DNA of 64,000 nt from contig DATNDR010000005.1 in assembly GCA_035606945.1 (NCBI GenBank), positions 124,001 to 188,000 of the forward strand. Direction: 5' to 3'. The position numbers and the translations under genes were made by a program. The notes below the pieces were generated by a model. The model did no database searches. It had not been told where the DNA came from and saw only the letters and a program-made list of their open reading frames with translations. This document shows positions 37,680 through 46,410 of this stretch, in pieces. Each line of letters opens with the position of its first letter. Position 1 is the first letter of the stretch. Source of the stretch: GCA-003244245 sp035606945. Lineage in GTDB: Bacteria > Actinomycetota > Actinomycetes > Mycobacteriales > Pseudonocardiaceae.

Positions 37680-38927
37680 TCAGGGCTCCTCATGCAGGCC
37701 CCCTACTCCGCTCGCGAGGCGGCCACCGAGCAACTCGGTGGCCCTGCTCCGAGCCCAGTCCTCGGCGGCCAGCACGTCGTCCACCGTAGTGGGGTCGGCT
37801 TGCCACCCTGACGACTCATCCAACACAGCTGATACCGCGTCGACGATGCCATGAAACGGGATGCGGCCGGCCAAGAAGGCGGCCACCGCCTCCTCGTTGG
37901 CCGCATTGAACACCGCCGGCACGCAGCCGCCTGCGGCACCGGCCGCTTTGGCCAGCTCGATGGCGGGGAAGGTCTCGGCGTCCACCGGTTCGAACGTCCA
38001 GCTCGTCGGGCTGGCGAAGTCACACGCCGGGGCGGCGTCGGCAACCCGGTCCGGCCAACCCAGTGCCAGCGCGATCGGCAACCGCATGTCCGGTGGGCTG
38101 GCTTGGGCGATCGTCGAACCGTCGGTGAAGGTGACCATCGAGTGAATCACCGACTGCGGATGCACCACCACGTCGATGCGGTCGTAGGGGATGTCGAACA
38201 GCAGGTGCGTCTCGATCAGTTCGAGCCCTTTGTTCACCAGGGTCGCCGAGTTCACCGTGACCACCGGGCCCATCCGCCAGGTTGGATGCGCCAGTGCCTG
38301 CTCCGCGGTGACCCCATCGAGTTCCGCACGGCGGCGGCCGCGAAAAGGGCCTCCCGACGCGGTCAACACCAGCCGTGCCACCTCAGCGCGGCTGCCGGCG
38401 CGCAGGCACTGGGCGAGTGCGGAGTGCTCGGAATCCACCGGCACGACCTGGCCGGGTGCAGCCGCGCGGGTGACCAGGGTGCCACCTGCCACCAGGGACT
38501 CCTTGTTGGCCAGGGCCAGGGTGGCGCCGCTGCGCAGCGCGGCTAGCGTCGGGGCCAGGCCGCGGGAACCGGTCACACCGTTGAGCACCACATCGGCCGG
38601 CTGGGTCGCGACGAGCTCCACCACCGCATCGGGGCCGACCAGGATCCGCGGCATCCGGTAGCCACCCTGGTTGTACCCGCACCGTTGCGCCTCGGCGAAG
38701 ATCGCCAGCTGCAGATCCTGCGCGGCCCGGCCCCGCGCCACGGCCACCGCGGGCGCGCCGGTCTGCAGTACCTGTGCGGCCAGCGCCTGCGGATCAGCGC
38801 CGCCCGCAGCCAGCCCGACCACCCGGAAACGGTGCGGATTGCGCCGCATCACGTCCAGCGCCTGGACGCCGATCGATCCGGTGCTGCCCAGTAGCAGCAC
38901 CGTGCGAGGAGGATCAGACAGGTCCAT
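37680..38927 (-). CDS. dxr: 1-deoxy-D-xylulose 5-phosphate reductoisomerase
   Basis: A 415-residue Dxr, the second MEP-pathway enzyme, which uses NADPH to make MEP. Conserved parts are LLGSTGSIGVQALDVM (NADPH), ALANKESLVAGG, VPVDSEHSALAQCL, ASGGPFRG, WRMGPVVTVNSATLVNKGLE and HPQSVIHSMV. ATG start. It begins 94 bases from the divergent GlsB-type gene. The gap to rip1 contains three short repeats of a GAGGAG/GAGGAGG type ribosome-site sequence separated by CCCT. Confidence 0.96.
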   Translation of the reverse strand: MDLSDPPRTVLLLGSTGSIGVQALDVMRRNPHRFRVVGLAAGGADPQALAAQVLQTGAPAVAVARGRAAQDLQLAIFAEAQRCGYNQGGYRMPRILVGPDAVVELVATQPADVVLNGVTGSRGLAPTLAALRSGATLALANKESLVAGGTLVTRAAAPGQVVPVDSEHSALAQCLRAGSRAEVARLVLTASGGPFRGRRRAELDGVTAEQALAHPTWRMGPVVTVNSATLVNKGLELIETHLLFDIPYDRIDVVVHPQSVIHSMVTFTDGSTIAQASPPDMRLPIALALGWPDRVADAAPACDFASPTSWTFEPVDAETFPAIELAKAAGAAGGCVPAVFNAANEEAVAAFLAGRIPFHGIVDAVSAVLDESSGWQADPTTVDDVLAAEDWARSRATELLGGRLASGVGGLHEEP

Positions 38928-39021
38928 CTAGGTCATTGTTCCCGACCGCAGCATGTTTATGCGTGCGAGGTGACCTCACACCGATCACACTGATCGTGAC
39001 CGCTCACGGAGGGAGTCGGGC

Positions 39022-39294
39022 ATGGGCATTCTCGGTTGGATTGTTCTCGGGCTGGTGGCCGGAGCCATCGCAAAGTTGATCATGCCGGGTAATGACCCCG
39101 GCGGATTCATCGTCACGATACTGTTGGGCATCATCGGGGCCGTCATTGGTGGCTTCATCGGCAAGGCCATTTTCGGCCGAGGACTGGAGACGTTTTGGAA
39201 TCTCCAGACCTGGGTTGCCGCGATCATCGGATCGCTCATCCTGTTGATAATCTACCGGCTCGCCGTTGGGCGACGAGGAGTGTGGCGGTACTGA
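39022..39294 (+). CDS. GlsB/YeaQ/YmgE-family small membrane protein
   Basis: A 90-residue protein with three hydrophobic segments and the family signatures AKLIMPGNDPGG, LLGIIGAVIGGFIG and a trailing membrane helix. Members are linked to stress responses, but the biochemical role is unclear. ATG start; the 94-base upstream gap is shared with dxr. A strong hairpin follows the stop codon. Confidence 0.85.
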   Translation: MGILGWIVLGLVAGAIAKLIMPGNDPGGFIVTILLGIIGAVIGGFIGKAIFGRGLETFWNLQTWVAAIIGSLILLIIYRLAVGRRGVWRY

Positions 39295-39303
39295 GCGTGC
39301 TCG

Positions 39304-39339
39304 GCTGGCGGGAGCGGCGTACTGCCGGGTCCCGCCAGC
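39304..39339 (+). terminator. Stem-loop after the GlsB-type gene
   Basis: GCTGGCGGGA (39304-39313) and TCCCGCCAGC (39330-39339) form a perfect 10-bp stem with a 16-base loop, starting ten bases after the stop codon. No U-tract follows, which is common for actinobacterial terminators. It lies between two plus-strand genes. Confidence 0.6.
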
Positions 39340-39366
39340 TCCCGGGCGGTATGCGATGATGCCGCT

Positions 39367-39651
39367 GTGGCTGTGACAGACCAACATTCCACCGAGGCGC
39401 ACTCGACCCACTCAAGTTTCGACGATGCCGAACAGGAGCCCTCCGTCGATTGGGGCTGGCACGGCAGCTTTCCCCGGGCCGGCAAGGCCGCCGGATGGTT
39501 CACCGCCTTTGCGCTGTTCGCGATGCTCATCGGCAATCACACCAGCCACGTCGAGGACGTGTACCTGATCATCCTTGGCACCGTGCTTGTGGTGATGCTC
39601 ATCGCAAGCCACGTCAAGGCCTACAAACAAAAAAGACGCTGGCGGGATTGA
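39367..39651 (+). CDS. DUF2631-family small membrane protein
   Basis: A 94-residue protein with a polar acidic N-terminal half (SSFDDAEQEPSVDWGWHG) and two membrane segments (AGWFTAFALFAMLIGN; YLIILGTVLVVMLIASH), ending in a basic tail. It matches the DUF2631 family; M. tuberculosis Rv2876 lies in the same region. The function is unknown. Its TGA overlaps the TTG start of the polymerase gene. Confidence 0.75.
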   Translation: MAVTDQHSTEAHSTHSSFDDAEQEPSVDWGWHGSFPRAGKAAGWFTAFALFAMLIGNHTSHVEDVYLIILGTVLVVMLIASHVKAYKQKRRWRD

Positions 39652-40568
39652 GCGGTTCACCGGCCGTCGAGCTGGAGATCGGCCACCGGAGGGTCCGGAT
39701 CACCAACCCGGACCGGATCTACTTCCCCACTCGAGGTGAGACCAAGATCGATCTTGCCCGCTACTACCTGTCGGTCGGCGACGGCATCGTGCGCGCGCTG
39801 CGGCAGCGTCCGTGCATGCTGCACCGGTTCCCCAGCGGAGTCACCGGGCCCAAGGTGCACCAGAAGCGTCTGCCGGCCGGCGCTCCGCCCTGGGTGCAGA
39901 CCGTGCGGGTGGATTTTCCCTCCGGGCGTTCCGCAGACGAACTGTGCGTCACCGACGTCGCTGACGTGATTTGGGCAGTGCAGATGAGCACTGTGGAATT
40001 CCATCCCTGGAATACCCGCAGCCCGAGCGTCGAACTCCCCGACGAGTGGCGCATCGATCTGGACCCGCAACCTGGCACCGGATTCCCGCAGGCGCGCCAG
40101 GTGGCCTCGGTGGTGCAGGAAGTGCTGGCCGAGGTCGGTGCAGTGGGGTGGCCGAAGACCTCCGGCGGTCGCGGAATGCACGTCTACGTGCGGATCCAGC
40201 CGCGTTGGAGCTTCGCCGACGTGCGCCGCGCGGCCCGTGCCTTCGCCCGCGAAGTAGAACGGCGCGCACCCGATTTGGTCACCACCGCATGGTGGAAACG
40301 GGACCGGATCGCCGCCGTCTTCGTGGATTGGAACCAGAACACCCGGGACCACACGATCCGCAGCGCCTACTCCGTGCGGGGCGTGCCCGAAGCGGTGGTG
40401 TCCACTCCGCTGCGGTGGGACGAAGTGCCCGACGCCGAGCCCCGCGACTTCACCCTGGCCACCGTGCCCGAAAGGTTCGCGCGCCTGGGCGACGTCCACG
40501 CCGGCATCGACGACGCCGTGTTCTCCCTGGAACCGCTCCTCGAATGGGCCGACCGAGACGCGCACTGA
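39648..40568 (+). CDS. LigD-type polymerase/primase domain protein (PolD/PrimC-like)
   Basis: A 306-residue stand-alone LigD polymerase domain (archaeo-eukaryotic primase superfamily). ITNPDRIYFPTRGETKIDLARYY-type opening, EFHPWNTR with H119, the DxD pair D137 and D139 (RIDLDPQPG), KTSGGRGMHVY and D227 in FVDWNQN are all present. Such proteins fill gaps or make short RNA/DNA patches in repair. It has no ligase or nuclease domain. The TTG start at 39648 overlaps the previous stop (TTGA). It converges with a LigC-like ligase, as in the mycobacterial Rv3730c-Rv3731 pair. Confidence 0.87.
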   Translation: MSGSPAVELEIGHRRVRITNPDRIYFPTRGETKIDLARYYLSVGDGIVRALRQRPCMLHRFPSGVTGPKVHQKRLPAGAPPWVQTVRVDFPSGRSADELCVTDVADVIWAVQMSTVEFHPWNTRSPSVELPDEWRIDLDPQPGTGFPQARQVASVVQEVLAEVGAVGWPKTSGGRGMHVYVRIQPRWSFADVRRAARAFAREVERRAPDLVTTAWWKRDRIAAVFVDWNQNTRDHTIRSAYSVRGVPEAVVSTPLRWDEVPDAEPRDFTLATVPERFARLGDVHAGIDDAVFSLEPLLEWADRDAH

Positions 40569-40657
40569 TCGCCGGTCGCCTCGCTACGCGGGTTTGCGCG
40601 CCCCATCCGTCATGTTGACCGCGTTTGATGCGGGGGCTGGTATCTTGCTGGCGGGCG

Positions 40658-41722
40658 TCAACCGGCGAGTATCTCGGCGATGCTGAAGCGGACGGGGCGC
40701 TCGAGCTGGTCGTAGGTACAGGAACGCGGGTCGCGGTCGGGGCGCCAGCGGACGAATTGAGTGGTGTGACGAAACCGCGGACCTTCCATGTAATCGTAAC
40801 GAACCTCGACAACACGCTCAGGCCGCAGCGGGATGAATGACAGGTCCTTACCGGCGTTCCACCGGCTCGTCTCGTTCTTACGCGGAGTGCGCTCACCCTG
40901 CTCATGAGCCGCCCAGTTCCACGGGTGCTCGTCGAATGTGGTGACCAGCGGCTGGAGCTCGGTGAGCAATCTTTTCCGCGTCGCCATCGGAAAGGCCCCG
41001 ACCACTCCGACGGAGGCGAGCATGTCCCGATCGTCGTACAGGCCGAGTAGCAGGGAACCGACGGCGTCGGGTCCGGATTTGTGCAACCGGTAGCCGGCGA
41101 CGACACAGTCGGCGGTGCGCTCATGCTTGATCTTGGTCATCACCCGCTTGTCCGGTTGGTAGGTCAGGTCGGTGTGCTTGGCGATCAGGCCGTCCAGCCC
41201 CGCACCCTCGAACTGCTCGAACCACTGCCTGGCCAGCTCGAGATCTTCGGTGGCCGGGGTGAGGTGCACCGGCGCCGTGGCCCCGGCCAGCGCGCGCCGC
41301 AGCGCGGCCCAGCGTTGGCGCAGCGGTTGCTGGGTGAGGTCGTCGTCGCCGAGAGCGAGCAGATCGAAGGCGATGAAGCTCGCCGGGGTCTGCTCGGACA
41401 GCAGCTTGACCCGGCTGGCGGCGGGATGGATGCGCTGCTGCAAGGCCTCGAAGTCGAGCGTGTTGCGTTCGGTGTCGGCGATGACGATCTCGCCGTCGAT
41501 CACCGCGCGGGGCGGAAAATTGGCCAGCACGGCTGCAACGACGTCGGGAAAGTAGCGGGTCATCGGCCGTTCATTGCGGCTGCCGATCTCTACCTCGTCA
41601 CCGTCGCGGAAGACGATGGATCGGAAACCGTCCCACTTCGGTTCGTAATGCTGGCCCGCAGGGATATCGGCGGCCGGCTTGGCGAGCATGGGCGCGACGG
41701 GTGGCATGACGGGAAGGTGCAC
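40658..41722 (-). CDS. ATP-dependent DNA ligase, LigC-like
   Basis: A 354-residue ATP-dependent DNA ligase. The nucleotidyl-lysine motif is YEPKWDGFRS (K29), followed by SRNERPMTRY, VIDGEIV, AFDLLALG, GLDGLIAKH and KIKHERTADCVVAGYR, with an OB-fold C-terminus. It resembles mycobacterial LigC (about 358 residues). The GTG at 41720-41722 (HLPVMPPVAPMLAK) matches the family N-terminus and leaves 94 bases to the divergent AlkB gene; an ATG at 41818 would overlap that gene's start. Confidence 0.88.
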   Translation of the reverse strand: MHLPVMPPVAPMLAKPAADIPAGQHYEPKWDGFRSIVFRDGDEVEIGSRNERPMTRYFPDVVAAVLANFPPRAVIDGEIVIADTERNTLDFEALQQRIHPAASRVKLLSEQTPASFIAFDLLALGDDDLTQQPLRQRWAALRRALAGATAPVHLTPATEDLELARQWFEQFEGAGLDGLIAKHTDLTYQPDKRVMTKIKHERTADCVVAGYRLHKSGPDAVGSLLLGLYDDRDMLASVGVVGAFPMATRKRLLTELQPLVTTFDEHPWNWAAHEQGERTPRKNETSRWNAGKDLSFIPLRPERVVEVRYDYMEGPRFRHTTQFVRWRPDRDPRSCTYDQLERPVRFSIAEILAG

Positions 41723-41816
41723 GAGTTCGAGTGTGCCGCCGACCGCCCGGTCACCTGCGGGCAGCCCAGTGGCTGGGGTCCAAGCGCCAGCACGGATGTA
41801 GCGTTGCAGCCTGGCC

Positions 41817-42464
41817 ATGGTTCGCAGACCCATCACCGAGATCGCGCCTGGAGCGGTGCACCTACCCGGCTGGCTCAGCACGGACGAGCAGCGGCGGCTG
41901 GTCGTGGCATGCCGTGAATGGGCGCAACCACCTGCGGGTATGCGTGCCACTCGGTTGCCCAGCGGCGCTGTGATGTCTGTGCGTACCGTCTGCCTGGGCT
42001 GGCACTGGCATCCTTACCGATATTCCCGAACCGTGGATGACGGCGATGGCTCCCAGGTGAAACCATTCCCGGACTGGCTGGGTGATCTCGGACGGCATGC
42101 GGTGGCTGATGCTTACGGCGATGCCGAGACGGCGCTTCGATATCACCCGGACATCGCCCTGATCAACTACTATGACCCGGCCGCCCGGATGGGCATGCAT
42201 CAGGACCGCGACGAGCGCAGCTCGGCGCCCGTCGTGTCGCTCAGCGTCGGCGACAGCTGCGTGTTCCGCTTCGGCAACACAGAAAGACGCAGCCGGCCAT
42301 GGTGCGACGTCGTCCTGGAGTCGGGGGATGCCGTCGTCTTCGGCGGCCCATCGAGGTTCGCCTTCCATGGTGTACCCAAAACGTTGCCCGCCACCGAAGA
42401 TCTGGGCATCGGGCTTCGCGGCGGTCGGCTCAACATCACGCTGCGTGAGTCGGGCCTGGAATGA
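41817..42464 (+). CDS. AlkB-type 2-oxoglutarate/Fe(II) dioxygenase
   Basis: A 215-residue AlkB homologue, removing alkyl lesions from DNA or RNA by oxidative demethylation. The iron ligands are H128 and D130 in MHQDRDE and H184 in FHGVPK. The 2-oxoglutarate arginines lie in RLNITLR (R204, R210), the RxNxTxR motif. LINYYDPAARMGMHQD is the substrate-side loop. It is divergent from the LigC-like gene, and the polymerase gene lies beyond that, which makes a DNA repair island. ATG start. Confidence 0.9.
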   Translation: MVRRPITEIAPGAVHLPGWLSTDEQRRLVVACREWAQPPAGMRATRLPSGAVMSVRTVCLGWHWHPYRYSRTVDDGDGSQVKPFPDWLGDLGRHAVADAYGDAETALRYHPDIALINYYDPAARMGMHQDRDERSSAPVVSLSVGDSCVFRFGNTERRSRPWCDVVLESGDAVVFGGPSRFAFHGVPKTLPATEDLGIGLRGGRLNITLRESGLE

Positions 42465-42489
42465 CGGCCCAGAGGTCCGCACTACGACT

Positions 42490-43587
42490 TCAGAGCGCTC
42501 CTTCAATGACGTGCTCGTGAATGCGCTGGGGAGGCGTGCCGGCAAGTCCCATCTTGTCCAGGGTCAGGCCGGTACGGGCATAGTCAAGGCCGTTCATGAC
42601 GGAGGCGAGCTGGGTGAGTGCGGTCATCGTCGGGGTGGCTACGCCAGCGTGTCCGGCCAGGGAGATCCAGGGCACCAATCCCCAGCCGACGTCCTCATGC
42701 AGGTAACGGTGATCGAGAGTGGGAGGCGCCTTCACCGACCGGATCGCCACACCGGCCTGCAACGCCTCGTGCACCCGGCCGGTACGGGCAGCGGGCGCGG
42801 TGGTGTATCCCGCGCGGTGCAGGATTTCCGCGAATGGGGTGGTGGGGGCCCCTAGCTGCGCGGCCAGCGCTAGCCGCTCTTTGTCGACGGCCTCGATAAC
42901 CCGGGCAACCGCCACGCCGCTGCCCTCCCGGTAGATACGGAAGTCACCACCGGTCGCCTCGATCCAGCCGGCGTTGCAGATCATCTGCGCCGGGTGCATG
43001 ACGGCATTGATATTGGACAGATCGAGCTCCAGGACACTGCCGGCGGTGCCGAACTGGCCAGGTAACAGGGCATCGACGCGCTGGCGGCACTCGTCGAGAT
43101 GGCGAGCCGGTAAGGCGGCCAAGGTCGCCGGGCTGAGCCGGAACACGTTCACGGTGGCCAGTCCGGTCATCCGCGAGCCGTGCGATGCGGTGGACAACTG
43201 GCAGATCGGCCGCCCGCTGCGGCCGGTGACCCGGGCGATCTCCGCGGCCAGGTACAGCGCCCCGCCGCTGTGCCCTGGATTGAGCCACAGCAGCTGATCG
43301 CCGGTAACGGCTCCTGCGAGCGCTGGCGCGTAGTACGGCAGCGCGGGGGTGGGCACGGTGACCGCGATCACCTCGGCGCCGGCTACTGCCTCCGGTAGCG
43401 AGGTGGTCAGCAGGGCAATCGGTGCGCTGCCCTGGATCGCTCCCGTAGCCGTGAGCCGACCGGCCTCCCGGATTGGCCGCAGCCGTTCCTCAGACCGGGT
43501 ACACACCCGCACCTCATGCCCACCCAAGCTCAGATGGACAGCCAGCGCACAACCCACATTCCCTGCCCCGACCACCGCGACGCGCAT
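42490..43587 (-). CDS. NAD/NADP octopine/nopaline dehydrogenase family protein
   Basis: A 365-residue protein with an N-terminal Rossmann motif (VAVVGAGNVGCALAVHLSLGG) and the family's LLWLNPGHSGGALYLA and HPAQMICNAGWIEATGG regions. It ends in DVGWGLVPWISLA. The family includes opine dehydrogenases that join an amino acid and a 2-oxo acid, but most members are uncharacterised. The ATG at 43585-43587 has AGGA upstream; an ATG at 43602 abutting the rlmN stop would add five residues. It converges with the AlkB gene. Confidence 0.8.
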   Translation of the reverse strand: MRVAVVGAGNVGCALAVHLSLGGHEVRVCTRSEERLRPIREAGRLTATGAIQGSAPIALLTTSLPEAVAGAEVIAVTVPTPALPYYAPALAGAVTGDQLLWLNPGHSGGALYLAAEIARVTGRSGRPICQLSTASHGSRMTGLATVNVFRLSPATLAALPARHLDECRQRVDALLPGQFGTAGSVLELDLSNINAVMHPAQMICNAGWIEATGGDFRIYREGSGVAVARVIEAVDKERLALAAQLGAPTTPFAEILHRAGYTTAPAARTGRVHEALQAGVAIRSVKAPPTLDHRYLHEDVGWGLVPWISLAGHAGVATPTMTALTQLASVMNGLDYARTGLTLDKMGLAGTPPQRIHEHVIEGAL

Positions 43588-43602
43588 GATCGTCCTATGC
43601 AT

Positions 43603-44739
43603 TCAGCCCGCTGAATGCGGGACATCGGGTGGTGGAGTCGTCGCCGCGAGTTGACCGCAGGCGGCGGCGATCTCGCGGCCGCGGGTGTCGCGGACGGTGC
43701 ACGCCACCCCAGCGGCGCGCACCCGGCTCACGAACCGTTCCTGCACGGGCAGCGGGCTGGCGTCCCATGCGCTGCCCGGGGTCGGGTTGAGCGGGATGAG
43801 ATTGACATGCGCCAGGGCGCCGAGGCGTTCGCGCAGCAGCCGGCCGAGCAGCTCGGCCCGCCACGGCTGGTCGTTGACGTCCCGGATCAGCGCGTACTCG
43901 ATGGACACCCGTCGTCCCCTGCTGTGGGCGTAGTGCCGCGCCGCGTCGAGCACTTCGGCGACCTTCCACCGGCGGTTCACCGGCACCAGGGTGTCGCGCA
44001 ATTCGTCGTCCGGAGTATGCAGGGATACCGCGAGCGTGACTTGCAGCCCTTCGGCGGCCAGCCGCCGGATCGCCGGTACCAGGCCCACGGTGGACACCGT
44101 CACCGCGCGCTGGGACAGCCCCAAACCCTCCGGTGCGGGGTCGGTGATCCGGCGCACCGCGGTGACCACTCGCGAGTAGTTGGCCAGCGGCTCCCCCATG
44201 CCCATGAACACGACGTTGGACAGCCGGCCCGGACCGCCGCTGAGTTCGCCATCGCGCATCGCGGCCGCAGCCGCCCGCACCTGATCGACGATCTCCGCGG
44301 TGGACAGGTTGCGGGTCAGCCCACCTTGGCCGGTGGCGCAGAACGGGCACGCCATCCCGCAGCCGGCCTGGCTGGAGATGCACACCGTGGCGCGATCCGG
44401 ATAGCGCATCAGCACGCTTTCGGTGAGAGTCCCATCGGTGGCCCGCCACAGAGTCTTGCGGGTGGTGCCGTTATCGCAGCTCACGTGCCGTACCGGGGTG
44501 GCCAGCTGCGGCAGCAGCGCTGTCCCGAGCCGGTTTCGGGCTGCCGCTGGGAGGTCGGTCATCGCTGCGGCATCGGTGCTCAGCCGCCCGAAATAGTGCC
44601 GGGCCAACTGGTCAGCTCGAAAGGCCGGCTCGCCCAGCTCAGTCACCGCGGCGCGACGCTGATCACGGTCGAGATCAGCGAGATGCCGCGGCGGCTTTCC
44701 CCGGCTCGGGGCCTCGAACACCAAGGGCAGCGCAGTCAT
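43603..44739 (-). CDS. rlmN: Dual-specificity 23S rRNA/tRNA adenine-C2 methyltransferase
   Basis: A 378-residue radical SAM enzyme RlmN, which methylates A2503 of 23S rRNA and A37 of some tRNAs. The cluster motif is CGMACPFC (CxxxCxxC), with GQGGLTRNLSTAEIVDQV and NVVFMGMGEPLANY. The catalytic cysteine is near the C-terminus in GVACTVRDTRGREIAAACGQL. The ATG at 44737-44739 overlaps the stop of the upstream methyltransferase gene (ATGA). A longer frame is an overlap artefact. Matches Rv2880c in locus. Confidence 0.94.
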   Translation of the reverse strand: MTALPLVFEAPSRGKPPRHLADLDRDQRRAAVTELGEPAFRADQLARHYFGRLSTDAAAMTDLPAAARNRLGTALLPQLATPVRHVSCDNGTTRKTLWRATDGTLTESVLMRYPDRATVCISSQAGCGMACPFCATGQGGLTRNLSTAEIVDQVRAAAAAMRDGELSGGPGRLSNVVFMGMGEPLANYSRVVTAVRRITDPAPEGLGLSQRAVTVSTVGLVPAIRRLAAEGLQVTLAVSLHTPDDELRDTLVPVNRRWKVAEVLDAARHYAHSRGRRVSIEYALIRDVNDQPWRAELLGRLLRERLGALAHVNLIPLNPTPGSAWDASPLPVQERFVSRVRAAGVACTVRDTRGREIAAACGQLAATTPPPDVPHSAG

Positions 44740-45527
44740 GTCACCCTCCACCATCCCAGACCCGTCCCCGGCTCCCGCTCCCGATATGGAGACATATCGG
44801 GGCTGGTGGGTGCGGGCGACGCGAGAGCTGCGCGCCGGCTGTGCAGGCGGTAGCGGACCGGGATGGTCAGGCCCGGGGTCTGGGTGATCGCCTGAGCCGC
44901 CACCGCGGGGGGAAACTCGATGCGCAGTGCGTCCTCCAGGTCGCCCCGATCTTTGAAGCGCCACACCGTGTCCACCCGGCGGCAGTCGAAGCCCTGGGCG
45001 GCGAAGAACGTCTCGACTGCAGCCGGTCGGTAGCCGGGCGTCGCCGCGCACAACCATTCGCCGTAGGGCACATGGGTGCCGTCGAGGTCGATGACTACCA
45101 AGCTGCCACCAGGACGGAGCACCCGTTGCGCCTCGGCCAGGCCCGGTTCGCAGCCCGGGCCGAAGAAGTAGGCGATGCGGGCATGCACGAGATCGGCGCT
45201 GGAGTCGGGTAGCGGCAACCGTTGCGCGCAGCCGGCAAGGAGTTGGACATGCGAGTAGCCGCGCATGCGGTGGCGGCCCCGGATCAGCAACGGCGGGTGC
45301 GGCTCCACGCCGGCGACGCTGCGCGCCCGCTGGGCCAATCGAGGCAGGTGAAACCCGTCTCCGCAGCCGACGTCGACGACGTCGGCGCCGTCCCAGTCCA
45401 CCAGGTCGGCCAATGCCGCCCACAGCGCTCCATCGACGTCGACGGCCTCGTTCTCCCGCTCGTAGATCTCCGGCCAGTTCCAGATATTCGGGCTGGGCAG
45501 CACCGCCCGATCAGTCCACCGAGTCAT
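44736..45527 (-). CDS. Class I SAM-dependent methyltransferase
   Basis: A 263-residue methyltransferase with motif I VVDVGCGDGFHLPRLA, motif II-like LPLPDSSADLVHARIAYFF and LVVIDLDGTH. The substrate is unknown. The C-terminal 30 residues, ALASPAPTSPDMSPYREREP and on, are partly encoded by a palindromic repeat unit (44780-44801) and look acquired. ATG start; the gene lies 10 bases after cdsA ends and overlaps rlmN by one codon context (ATGA). Confidence 0.85.
   Translation of the reverse strand: MTRWTDRAVLPSPNIWNWPEIYERENEAVDVDGALWAALADLVDWDGADVVDVGCGDGFHLPRLAQRARSVAGVEPHPPLLIRGRHRMRGYSHVQLLAGCAQRLPLPDSSADLVHARIAYFFGPGCEPGLAEAQRVLRPGGSLVVIDLDGTHVPYGEWLCAATPGYRPAAVETFFAAQGFDCRRVDTVWRFKDRGDLEDALRIEFPPAVAAQAITQTPGLTIPVRYRLHSRRAALASPAPTSPDMSPYREREPGTGLGWWRVT
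44780..44801. repeat. Single palindromic unit of family B at a methyltransferase 3' end
   Basis: CCCGATATG, loop GAGA, CATATCGGG: a perfect 9-bp stem. It is nearly identical to each half of the doublet at 21335-21398 (one stem base differs: T for C). It lies in the last codons of the methyltransferase, encoding the tail segment PDMSPYR, the same peptide type as in the ChlID linker. Confidence 0.8.
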
Positions 45528-45537
45528 TGTGCGCTGT

Positions 45538-46410
45538 CTAGGCCGGCACGAGCAGGCTCAGCAGCAGCCACGACACCACCGCCGACGGCAGCAGTGAGTC
45601 CATCCGGTCCATCAACCCACCGTGGCCGGGCAGCACAGTACCCATGTCCTTGACACCCAAATCCCGTTTGATGAGGGACTCCACCAGATCTCCTCCAGTG
45701 GCGGTCAGCACGATCGCCGCCCCGAAGAGCACGCCCTGCCACAGCTGACCACCCAACAGCAGGGTCACCGACAGGGCTCCTGCCACGGTCCCGGCCACCA
45801 ATGATCCGATGAAGCCTTCCCACGACTTCTTGGGACTGATCGAGGGTGCCATCAGGTGCCGGCCGCCCAACACGCCGGTGGCATAGCCTCCCACGTCCGA
45901 AGCCACCCCGGCGAACAGGAGACACGATGCGCGCGCGGCACCATCGACTGGAACCACCAGCAATGTCGCGAACGCGGCGAATCCAGCGACGTATGCTGCG
46001 CTGAACACAGACGCGGTGACGTCCCTGACGTAGCCTGCAGCACCTTTCGGAAAACGCCACAGCAAGCACAGCAGCGCAGTGATCACGAACGCGATGAGGA
46101 TGCCGTCGCGACCGAACGGCCACGCCAACCACACCATCGCTTGCCCACCGATGAGTACCGGCGGTAGCGAGACCCTGATCCCGGCCCGGCGCAGGGCTCC
46201 GGCCAACTCCCAGGTGGACACCGCCACGGTAGCGGCCACGATGCCGATGAACACCTGGCGCACGGTGTAGAGGGCCGCCAGGATCGCTGCGCCCATCGAC
46301 AGCCCGACGATGATCGCTGCCCACAGGTTTCGGCCCGCCCGCGGGGTGCGGGGGCGTTGCACCGGGTCCACCGGGGAAGTGGGTTGCTCAGGAATCCTGC
46401 TCGCTGACAC
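45538..46410 (-). CDS. cdsA: Phosphatidate cytidylyltransferase
   Basis: A 290-residue integral membrane enzyme that makes CDP-diacylglycerol from phosphatidate and CTP. The C-terminal family signature contains SPKKSWEGFIGSLVAG and later GDLVESLIKRDLGVKDMG with GHGGLMDRMDSLL. Around seven to eight membrane segments. The start directly abuts the frr stop (46411), so it is in the frr-cdsA operon. Same order as M. tuberculosis Rv2882c-Rv2881c. Confidence 0.94.
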   Translation of the reverse strand: MSASRIPEQPTSPVDPVQRPRTPRAGRNLWAAIIVGLSMGAAILAALYTVRQVFIGIVAATVAVSTWELAGALRRAGIRVSLPPVLIGGQAMVWLAWPFGRDGILIAFVITALLCLLWRFPKGAAGYVRDVTASVFSAAYVAGFAAFATLLVVPVDGAARASCLLFAGVASDVGGYATGVLGGRHLMAPSISPKKSWEGFIGSLVAGTVAGALSVTLLLGGQLWQGVLFGAAIVLTATGGDLVESLIKRDLGVKDMGTVLPGHGGLMDRMDSLLPSAVVSWLLLSLLVPA

